DNA from: Musa acuminata AAA Group
Taxonomy: Eukaryota > Streptophyta > Magnoliopsida > Zingiberales > Musaceae
Reading direction: 5' to 3'
DNA: 64,000 bases
Assembly (NCBI RefSeq): GCF_036884655.1
Contig: NC_088347.1
Coordinates: 14,141,501-14,205,500 of the forward strand
Under the pieces are notes generated by a model. The model saw only the letters and a program-made list of their open reading frames with translations. It had not been told where the DNA came from and ran no database searches. The stretch's first letter is position 1. Each line of letters begins with the position of its first letter. This document shows, piece after piece, positions 12,578-21,368 of this stretch. The position numbers and the translations under genes are program-made.

Positions 12578-12582
12578 CATAT

Positions 12583-13790
12583 GTTATATGTCGTACTCAT
12601 TTTTAATTTAGTACCCTGCATCTAGAATAACTCTTTTCCTTGTGATGAGGGAAGCCCTTTGATGAAGTCTATTGATATATCAGTCTATATTGAGTCTAGG
12701 ATGGGTAGAGGTTGCAGCTTTCCGGGACTTGCCACTGTCTCACCTATATGTCGTTGACATACATCACATTATACCATAAATTTAGAAATAATATTTTTCA
12801 TCCCTACCCAATATAAATTTTGCTTCTTTCTCTTATAGGTTCTAAGGAACCTGGAGTGCCCAATCATAGGTGTGGAATGCATCTCTTGAAGGAAGGTATT
12901 TATGCAAGTAAAATTTGGCATAAGCATAATGTGTCCCTTATAGCGCAATTCTTTTGAGTCCCAACTATAATGAGCTACGGAGCTTGGTGCCTCACCCAAT
13001 TTTTTTATGATCTTATTAGTCTTCGGATCTTCCTACCATTCCCTCCTAATATCCTAAAGGAAGTCGCTGGTCAGAAGTGAAACGACCAAAAATTCAGCTT
13101 GCTCGGGTAGCCGCGAAAGTGCATCTACAACAACATTCTCTTTTCCCTTTTTGTAAGTTATTTCATAATCATATCTAAGAAACTTTGTTACCCATTTTTG
13201 CTGCTCTAGGGAAGATATCTTCAACTCTATGAAATATTTTAGGCTTTTTTTGTCGGTCTTGATTTGAAAGCATTGCCCGATCAAGTACGGTCTCCATTTG
13301 GTCACCGCATGCACAATCGTGAGCATCTCTTTGTCATAAACAGTTATCTTGAGATGGGAAGGAATAATGCCTTACTACTATAAGGGAGGGGGTGGCCCTC
13401 TTGCATTAGTACAGCACCAATTCCGACTCTGGAGGTATCGACTTCAATAACAAAAGTATTACCGAAGTCGGGTAGTGCTAGTATGGGTGTTGCTGTCATT
13501 GTGGCTTTAAGTTCGTCGAAGGCGGTGGTGGCTTTGTGCGACCATTGGAAAGCATCTATTTTCAGCAAGGAAGTAAGGTGTGCATTGATCTTTTTATTAT
13601 TTTTCATGAACTTGTAGTAGTAACCTGTTAAATCGAGAAAGCCGCATAACGAGTTTATGTTTGTCGGGGTCAACCAGTTCTACATTGCTTCAATTTTGGA
13701 GGGGTCTACCGCCACACTTTCCTTTGATATGATATGCCCAAGATATTCTACCTTCTTATCATGGACAAACTTCTAAACAGGATGTTTGAT
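12583..13790 (-). pseudogene. Ty3/Gypsy element L: RT end, RNase H and integrase N-terminal part
   Basis: Minus-strand pieces in pol order. RT end at 13790-13674: EYLGHIISKESVAVDPSKIE. RT/RNase H connection at 13673-13344: GFLDLTGYYYKFMKNNKKI, TATPILALPDFGNTFVIEVD, GIGAVLMQEGHPLPYSSKAL. RNase H end at 13326-13054: KWRPYLIGQCF, TDKKSLKYF, YDYEITYKKGKENVVVDALS. Integrase zinc finger and core start at 12999-12583: ELRYKGHIMLMP, MHSTPMIGHS, CDVCQRHIGETVASPG, TDISIDFIKGLPSS. Frames are broken, and the integrase core lacks the middle part that carries the second Asp. The last codons GTKLKMSTTY continue as HPQTN across element M. The family looks chromovirus-like. RT catalytic residues are not present. 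Confidence 0.85.
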
Positions 13791-13794
13791 GTAA

Positions 13795-14103
13795 TGCTTA
13801 TGTATGTCCGTGTCTTTTGGTATGTTCATGATTTGTACAGCATGTAGAGGGATGGCCGAAGGCTTAATAATCCCATTTTAGTTAGGTTGGTAGCCACTTT
13901 AGGCTTGTAAATAAAGGTTATATCATGTGGACACGTGTGAGAGATTTTTGATCTATAATGGACCATTTTACCCTTTGTTGTGCAACTGTTCAAAGTCTGT
14001 TTGTAATTTGCATTGTCTATGAAGTGTTTTCAGAGATGTTTGCTTGTTGATCCCAAGTGTGGCATTTTCTCTATCCCATTCTCTCTTTTGTGGGTCCTAA
14101 GGG
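13795..14103 (+). mobile_element. LTR of Ty3/Gypsy element K, first part
   Basis: Non-coding. The sequence ends GTGGGTCCTAAGGG at 14103 and resumes at 24963 with ACCATAGGAGGCTTCAGG, continuing to a PBS at 25054. AAGGG is duplicated on both sides of the intervening SIRE LTR B. The true start is uncertain (13795-13836); a TG-start candidate lies at 13834. It abuts the broken RT of element L, so L was truncated here or K inserted into it. Confidence 0.55.
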
Positions 14104-14235
14104 TGTTAGGATCGAGAGCACTAAGAGGGGGGGGGGTGAATTAGTGCAGCGGAAATCTTACAGTAATTTAAAAACGAAAGCTGCGTTCATCCGATAAAAA
14201 ACGATTTCGATATAAAAGCAGAATCACAGTGCAGT

Positions 14236-14510
14236 TTGCGTCTAAGCGCAGTTTGCGTCTAAGCGCAGTTTGCGTCTAAGCGCAGTTTGCGTCTAAGCGC
14301 AGTTTTACGTCCAAACGCAGTTTTACGTCTAAACGCAGTTTTACGTCTAAACGCAGTTTTGCGTCTAAACGCAGTTTTACGTCTAAACGCAGTTTTACGT
14401 CTAAACGTAGTTTTATATCTAAACGCAGTTTTGCGTCTAAACGCAGTTTTACGTCTAAACGTAATTTTATGTCTAAATGTAGTTTTGCGTCTAAAAGCAG
14501 TTTTGAACCT
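14236..14510. repeat. 17/18-bp minisatellite in LTR B
   Basis: About 15 tandem units of CGTCTAAACGCAGTTTTA, with a 17-bp variant (GCGTCTAAGCGCAGTTT) at the left. The 18-bp phase keeps a repetitive frame (RLNAVL per unit) open, which is a by-product of the period. It lies downstream of the LTR TATA box in transcription direction, i.e. in R/U5. Confidence 0.92.
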
Positions 14511-15182
14511 TGAAAAGCGTTTTACGTAGAAAGCAATTTGCAGTTATAAATGGAATCCGAATGTAAGCGTAAGCTGTAGTGTGAAGATCGTACGAAAACA
14601 CGATTTACGTTTGAATGCAGATTCTGAAAGATCAGAGCTTAGAAACTTGTTCGTAAAGGCGCAGAGGGCAGTAGCAATGTAGGAGGTTTGCAGTAATGAT
14701 AAAGTGCTCAAAGTAAAAGCAAACCAGAGATTTAGAGTGGTTCGGTCAGTCTTGACATACTCCACTTTTGGCTTCCTCCTCCGACGAGGTCACCGACGTC
14801 AACTAGCTGCCTTCCTTCAATGGGCGAAGGCTAACTGCCCTTTTACAGTTTCTCTCCTTTTGACAGGCTCAAGAGACAACCTTTACAGATCCTTTCTCTC
14901 CTCTCTTTACAACTCAAGACTTGAAGAATAGAAGGAGGAGAACTTTAGGACTTTACACAAATTTGAGCTCTTAGAATCACTTAAAAGATCAAGAATTCGG
15001 TGTGGATCTGTATCCTTTCAGTGTTGAATGGGTGGGGTATTTATAGGTGTTAGGATCGAGAGCACTAAGAGGGGGGGGGGTGAATTAGTGCAGCGGAAAT
15101 CTTATATTAATTTAAGAACCAAAAGCTGCGTTCGTTCAAAAACTATTATGATTCAAAAGCAAATTCGCAGTTTGTATCTAGG

Positions 15183-15432
15183 TGCAGTTTGCGTCTAAGC
15201 GCAGATTGCGTTTAAGCGCAGTTTTGCGTCTAAGCGCAGTTTTGCGTCTAAACTCAGATTTACGTCTAAATGTAGATTTACGTCTAAACGCAGATTTACG
15301 TCTAAATGTAGATTTACGTCTAAACGCAGTTTTACGTCTAAACGCAGTTTTATGTCTAAACGCAGATTTACGTCTAAACGTAGTTTTACGTCTAAACGCA
15401 GATTTACGTCTAAACGCAGATTTACGTCTAAA
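15183..15432. repeat. 18-bp minisatellite, left LTR of C
   Basis: About 14 units of CGTCTAAACGCAGATTTA and close variants. One unit shorter than the array in the right LTR of the same element. Frames on both strands stay open through it (RRKSAF and RLNADL units). Confidence 0.93.
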
Positions 15433-16095
15433 CTTTGAAACTCGTTTGTATACTCGCAGAGGACAGATTGCAGTTATTAATAGGATTAAAATGTAAGCGT
15501 AAACTGCAAAAAAGGCTCGTTCGTAAAAGCACGAAAAACAGTTCTGCAGAATCAAACGTAAACGTAAACTGTACTGTATGAAAATACGAGTTTACGTCTG
15601 AATGCAGATTTGGAAGAACAGCACTTAGAATTTGTTCGTGAAAGCGCAGAGAGCAGTAGTGATGAGGGAGGTTTGCAGTAATGATAAAGTGCTCGAAAAT
15701 AAACGCAAACCAGAGATTTAGAGTGGTTCGGTCAGCCTTGACCTACTCCACTTTTGGCTTCCTCCACCGATGAGGTTGCCGACGTCAACTAGGTGCCTTC
15801 CTTCAATGGGCGAAGGCCAAACTTCCCTCTTACAATTTCTCTCCTTTTGACAGGCTTAGGAGACAACCTTTACAGACCTTTCTCTCCTCACTTTACAATT
15901 GAAAACTTGAAGAACAGAAGGAGGAAACTTAAAGGCTTTACAACACTTTTGAGCTCTTAGAATCACAGAAAAGATCAAGATTTCGGTATTGGTCTGTTAT
16001 CTTTTCAGTGCTGAATGGGTGGGGTATTTATAGGCCCCAACCCAATTCAAAATTCGAGCTCAAAACGATCAAATCGATCAAATCCCAGAATTCTG

Positions 16096-16660
16096 GGATC
16101 AGGCGGTTGCACCTCTCGACTGGAGAGGTGGCACCGCCTGGCAGAGCTCGAAGACTGAGCTCTGCCGATTGCTTCTCTCTGCCAGAGCTCGAAGACTGAG
16201 CTCGATGGTTGCATCACCTGGCAGAGCTCGAAGACTGAGCTTGGTGGTTGCATCACCTGGCAGAGCTCGAAATCTGAGCTTGGTGGTTGCATCACTTGGC
16301 AGAGCTCCAAACTGAGCTCAAGCTGATGCACCATTCTGCCAGAGCTCGAAGACTGAGCTTGGTGAATGCATCACCTGGCAAAGCTCGAGACTGAGCTCAG
16401 GCTAATGCACCACTCTGCCAGAGCTCGAAGACTGAGCTCGGTGGTTGCATTGCCTGGCAGAGCTCGGAACTTGAGCTCTGGCGGTGCAACCTCTTGGCTG
16501 GAGCGGTTGCACCTCCCAGCCTTGCAACCCTGGCGGTTGCACCTCCTGGCTGGGGCGGTTGCACCTCCCAGCCTTGCAACCCTGGCGGTTGCACCTCCTG
16601 GCTAGGGCGGTTGCACCTCTCAACCCCACAGCCCAGGCGGTTGCACCTCCTGGTGCAATC
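16096..16660. repeat. GAGCTC / GGCGGTTGCACC promoter repeats, left LTR of C
   Basis: Degenerate tandem units of about 39 bp (TGGCAGAGCTCGAAGACTGA followed by GCTCGGTGGTTGCATCACC), passing into units of about 30-48 bp (GGCGGTTGCACCTCCTGGCT). They lie immediately upstream of the TATA box in transcription direction, a position typical of U3 enhancer repeats. Reading frames here are repeat by-products. Confidence 0.85.
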
Positions 16661-17448
16661 AGGGTCCGAATGGTTCACTCCATTCGACCCACTTTGAATC
16701 TTTTCAGGGGCCCAATTGCCCCAAGATTAAGCTAATGGGATCACCTCCCATTTTCATGCTTAATCATCGTGCTAACTACGAATATCTCTAAGACAACTTC
16801 TGCAGCTTTGCTCCGATGCGTCAATCGCTTCTTCCGGCGAGTTTCCGGCCAACTTCCGTCGATCAACCGATAACCTTCGGTGATCCTTCTGCGGACATCC
16901 GGCATACTCCTGGACTTTGCGACGATCCACTTGGCGAGTTCCGACGAGCTTCGCTTGGCAAGCTTCTGGACTTCTCGGATCTGTTCTCTCTGAACCTCCG
17001 ACGACCGTCCGAACTTCCGTCGAACTCTCGAACTCCCAACGTGATCATGATCTTGACTCCGGCGCAACTCCTGCTGCTTGTCTTACTCTCATCGTAGTTA
17101 ATCCTGCACAACAAAACAAAACTTCGATCGAGACAATTAATCCTAAGCAATTAACCAAGTTGTCCGACATGTCATTGGTCTCTCGACGCTTCGTCCGATT
17201 CTTCGGCGCATCGTCCTCTCCTACAGCCTATTGCCCAATCGGCCAGTTGACTCCGCAACTCCGATATCCTTGGCACAATACCTGCTCTTCTTGGCCGAAT
17301 GCCCGAGTCCACGGCCCGAAGCCTTCTGTCGATACGCCGACCGATCCACCGGCCCGACGTCCAATCTTCTGACATGTTCCTTCGGCACAACATGATTTTC
17401 CTGCTTTAATTGTCTCATCCTGATCGAAGCATCCTGCGTCACTCAAAA

Positions 17449-17880
17449 CGCAGATTAAATCATAAACATATATCAAGTAGTTTCATCATCAAAATACGAG
17501 ATTCAACAATCTCCCCCTTTTTGATGATGACAACCACTTGATGACGGAGTTAAACTTAACTCCCGGAGTTTAAACAAACTCCCCCTATCAATATGCCATA
17601 TTGATAGAACCTTGAATTCAAACTGAATTCAAGTCATTGCAATATTCATCATGAATACTTGCAACGCAGATTAAATCATAAACATATATCAAGTAGTTTC
17701 ATCATCAAAATACGAGATTCAACAATCTCCCCCTTTTTGATGATGACAACCACTTGATGACGGAGTTAAACTTAACTCCCGGAGTTTAAACAAACTCCTC
17801 CTATCAATATGCCATATTGATAGAACCTTGAATTCAAACTGAATTCAAGTCATTGCAATATTCATCATGAATACTTGCAA
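17449..17880. repeat. 216-bp tandem duplication across LTR end and PPT
   Basis: 17449-17664 and 17665-17880 are the same 216 bp with one visible substitution (CTCCCCCTATC versus CTCCTCCTATC). Each copy holds the last 60 bp of LTR, the LTR/PPT junction and 96-156 bp of internal sequence. The element therefore has two PPTs (17509-17522 and 17725-17738), each abutting an LTR end. Confidence 0.95.
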
Positions 17881-20319
17881 CACGTCAACATGAACTTATG
17901 CATAAACTTATGCATCACATGTCATGTCATCAACATACTTTCATCAACATACTTCTCCCCCTTTGTCATCAACAAAAAGGAGAAGTATCACAATCAAGTG
18001 TTTGTGATATTGATTCAACTCTTTGCATGAAAATCATAATATCAAGTTTTATCATCATGCAATCTTGGAGCTAGAAGATTTAGCAAGTGTTACATCATGC
18101 TTAGAACATTCATGCTATCAAGTTTTAGATATGCAAGTTTTATAGCATATAAGATAGCACTTTTGGTAATGTTCAAGATAGCAGGTTCTATATTATGCAA
18201 GCTAGCAAATTAGAGATGTTCAAGAAGGCAACTCTTGCTTCTTGAAAATTTTGCTCATTTTGCTAGATGCGCAAGTTAGCATTTTTGCCTCTTGAGATAG
18301 GCAAGATAGCACATTTTCTTCTTTTGAGATAGCAACTTTTTGCTTCTCTTTAGACCAACAAGCTAGCAATTTTTATGATATACAAGTTTCACAATATATA
18401 AGCTAGCAAAAATTTTGAAAGCAAATGCAAGATAAATTTCTTGTGTAAGCTCATGATTCTTGCTTCCTATTGCAATGTGCAAATTGCAAGTTTTGCTTCT
18501 TGAGATATTCAAGATAGTGATGTTCAAGAAGACAATTTTTCTTCTTGAAATAAGCAAGTTAGCAATATTTGCTTCTTAAAATAGGCAAGCTTGCAATCAA
18601 GTTTTTGCATCTTCTTGACTTGTACAAGCTAGCTATCTCCCCCTTTGTCATTGTAAAAATGAAAGAGAGAATACAGTTTTGTAGTTCTCTTTTCCTTTTA
18701 GAACGATTTCAAAATCATGACAAATGATGGATAATCAAGTTATGAATGTCAAGACAATTTTTCATCATGAATATTTTATCATTGCATGCATCATTATCAT
18801 AAGTTGAAGTATTACATGCATGATATCATATCACCATTCATAATTACATTAATGTTTCATATCATGATGGTATCAATTTTGTCAAATTATATCCTACCAT
18901 GCATGATCAAAACTTCTCCCCATTTTATCATTGAGAACAAGAAGAAGGTAAGGGGAAGAGCATAAAAGTGTTAAATATTTCAATCATTTCAAGGCTTTTA
19001 CATCATAGATCAAGTCATGATTCGTGATTCATCATAAAGCAGATTAGTTTTCAATCATCACATAAGGCATTCAAGGAATTTTTGAAACATAGGAGAATGA
19101 TTAAATTAAGCATACAATGTTTCAATCCATTTTAAGTCATGAATATCAATGTTTTCATATTGTGAGTATCAATTCATGACTACCACAAGATATTATTTGT
19201 GACTTCAATTTTGCAAGATCAAGATTATGATTTAGATAAAACTTATTCAAATTAAATCATTAACTTGAAGTTCATAATCAAGTCATTAAAATTAATTTCG
19301 AGATTCATAAAATATCATGAAATCATTAATCTCGATCAAATGGGAAAAGCATTTTTTAAGAGATTCTTTTTCATCTAAGCATGCCTTAGTCTTTATATGC
19401 CAAATTAAGATAAGCATAAGGCAAAGAAATCTTGCATTATAAGATATATGATATCAAGGCTTATGATTCATTTGAAAAGATATAGTAAAAGGAGCAACTT
19501 GAAACATTCTTATCAAAGATCACATTTTAAAATATTCCAAGTTTCAAGATATCAAAATGACACTTCATTGAATTGCATTTCATTTGAAAAACTCCTTTTT
19601 GATAAATGTAGGGAGCATAATGAACGATCTTGATTTATAAAGAGCTTCATGTTATCAAGATCATGATTTTAATAATTATTCTCTTTAGCAAAGAATCACA
19701 AAAGCACTTTATTTTTGCATAAGAAATCACATTGTGTTATGATTTATAAATTCTTTTTCTGCACACGAATCATAGGAGATATGAATGTGAAACAAATCTT
19801 TGCAAGCAAAAACACTATCATTCATATTTCAAGATGGAGTTTATAAGCATGAATCATTTTATCAAATCCATTTTAGAAAAATATTTTTCATAAGTGTATG
19901 AGAAAATCCGATTGTTAGGATACCAATTGTTAACTGAATCCGAAAATGAAATTAACACTTTCATATATTCAAACATGATTTTTGCTATAGATCTTGAATT
20001 TAAGTCAAGAAGATCAAACAAGCTCATGATCATGGATAACTTAAAATCACATGCATAAAATTGTTAATAACCATTTCATATTACATCTTTATGCATTACT
20101 TTAAATCAAACGTGATTTCATTCAACAATGTTAATCAAACATGATACACATTATTACTTCTTAACCATGATCAAAATCATTTTGTTTGTTTATCATAAAA
20201 TATGCAATTTTATTTTCGAAATTATCAGCATGATCATAATTTTTGTATTTTTATTTTTAAACATGTAATTTTCAAGAAAATTAGTTCTAAACTAAAAAAG
20301 AAAATATATCATGAAAGCA
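17881..20319 (-). mobile_element. AT-rich non-coding internal region of C
   Basis: No coding region supported. The segment nearest the PPT (17940-18660) carries repeated CAAGCTAGCAA and TTTTGCTTCTTGAGAT words and further purine-run motifs (minus AAAGGGGGAGA near 17954-17966 and 18636-18648, and a weaker one near 18916). The rest is AT-rich with ATCATGATT-like words. In autonomous SIRE elements this span would hold protease, integrase, RT and RNase H; none of their motifs is visible. Confidence 0.75.
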
Positions 20320-21318
20320 TCAAGTAATTTCAAAATAAACCAAAGGCATTTTAATTACCTCAATGTCGTAAGCTAGTAAGGCGTAGTTTACCACCTCGCT
20401 TTTGTTGACTTTCTCGTCTTCGGATGAGCTCGATTCATCCCAATTTTTGTTCTTCTTCTTGCGTTTAAAGCAAGTAGTTCCATTCTTTTTGCTTTTTAAT
20501 TTTCGTTTCATTTTAAGTTCACCATCACTTGAGCTTATGCTCGAGTGGTCTTCAAATGTTCTATGTCCCAAATCCTTCCTGTTCTTTGGAAGGTTGGTTT
20601 GTTCATCATTGTCCTCATCACTTGAGTCATCGCTCAAGTGGCATTCATTTGTCCAGAGTTCCAAATCCTTCCTGTTCTTTGGAAGGTGGTTCTCAAGTTC
20701 TTCACGTGCATTGCACGTCATTTCATATGTGATCAATGAACCAATTAGTTCTTCAAGTGGAAAATGGTTCAAGTTTTTCGATTCTTGAATAGCAGTTACT
20801 TTTGAATCCCAAGTTTTAGAAAGTGAGCGCAAAACTTTGTTAACGAGTTCAAAATCCGAAAAGCTTTTACCAAGTGATTTTAAACCATTGACGACATCCG
20901 TAAAACGGGTGTACATGTCAACAACGGTTTCGCTTGGTTTCATATGAAAAAGCTCGAAATCAAGCAGTAGAATATTAACTTTCGAGTCTTTGACTCTACT
21001 AGTTCCCCCGTGCGTGATTTCATGAGTGCGCCAAATATCGAAAGTCGTTTCACACGTAGAAATCCGATTGAACTCATTTTTGTCCAATGCGCAAAATAAG
21101 GCATTCATAGCCTTTGCGTTTAAAGAAAAATTCTTCTTCTCCAAAACCGACCATTCGTTCATCGGTTTGGAGGGAAGTTGAAAACCGTTTTCAATGATAT
21201 TCCATAAATCCAGATTTAGAGAAATTAAGAAAACTCTCATTCGAGTTTTCCAATAAGTGTAGTCCAATCCGTTAAAGAACGGTGGACGAAAGACCAAACA
21301 GCCCTCTTGAAAAGTCAT
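20320..21318 (-). CDS. Truncated SIRE gag of element C, intact frame (332 aa)
   Basis: Gag forms the retrotransposon's cytoplasmic particle and packages its RNA. The UBN2-type gag core is complete: YTYWKTRMRVFL (residues 20-31), ALFCALDKNEFNRI, FDIWRTHEITHGGTSRVKDS, PSETVVDMYTRFTDVVNGLK, WDSKVTAIQE and EELIGSLITYEMTC. A duplicated LPKNRKDL/acidic segment follows, then a lysine-rich stretch. The CCHC zinc knuckle is missing (TTCFKRKKKN is all that is left), and the protein ends VYFEIT, about 190 residues shorter than element D's gag. The ATG lies 36 bp from the PBS. An intact frame in a young pol-less element suggests gag function is, or recently was, maintained. Expression is unknown. Confidence 0.85.
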   Translation of the reverse strand: MTFQEGCLVFRPPFFNGLDYTYWKTRMRVFLISLNLDLWNIIENGFQLPSKPMNEWSVLEKKNFSLNAKAMNALFCALDKNEFNRISTCETTFDIWRTHEITHGGTSRVKDSKVNILLLDFELFHMKPSETVVDMYTRFTDVVNGLKSLGKSFSDFELVNKVLRSLSKTWDSKVTAIQESKNLNHFPLEELIGSLITYEMTCNAREELENHLPKNRKDLELWTNECHLSDDSSDEDNDEQTNLPKNRKDLGHRTFEDHSSISSSDGELKMKRKLKSKKNGTTCFKRKKKNKNWDESSSSEDEKVNKSEVVNYALLAYDIEVIKMPLVYFEIT

Positions 21319-21354
21319 TTCTCTCGGGTGTAAATCCGAAATGAGAAAAACCCC

Positions 21355-21366
21355 GCTCTGATACCA
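21355..21366 (-). other. Primer binding site of element C
   Basis: The minus strand reads TGGTATCAGAGC (initiator tRNA-Met type), 2 bases from the 5' LTR start at 21369. Confidence 0.93.
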
Positions 21367-21368
21367 AT

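Larger units (their letters stand above)
15048..17508 (-). repeat. 3' LTR of element C
   Basis: The plus strand starts TGTTAGGATCGAGAGCACTA and ends GAGATTCAACA. In transcription order: U3 block shared with A, M and E (17450-17110), a block of GTCGGAAGTTC-type words (17090-16800), GAGCTC/GGCGGTTGCACC repeats (16660-16096), TATA box (minus CCTATAAATACCCC, about 16023-16034), leader, 18-bp array (15432-15183) and the C-run end. Confidence 0.93.

Noticed and set aside
14236..14510. CRISPR-like array because of regular short repeats
   Set aside because: Units are contiguous 17/18-bp repeats without unique spacers, no cas genes are present, and the context is a plant LTR.
15178..15555. Arg/Lys-rich repetitive protein (RRKSAF units) on the minus strand, and its RLNAVL mirror on the plus strand; same at 14287-14529, 21499-21894 and 46743-46949
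   Set aside because: These frames lie in the 18-bp LTR minisatellite; they are open on both strands only because the period is a multiple of three and the unit has no stop.
16047..16735. Several overlapping 60-130 codon frames rich in Gly/Pro/Cys in the LTR repeats (also at 22386-23100, 24075-24513, 47904-48159, 55345-55748)
   Set aside because: They fall in the GAGCTC/GGCGGT repeats upstream of the LTR TATA box, overlap in several frames and have no domain.
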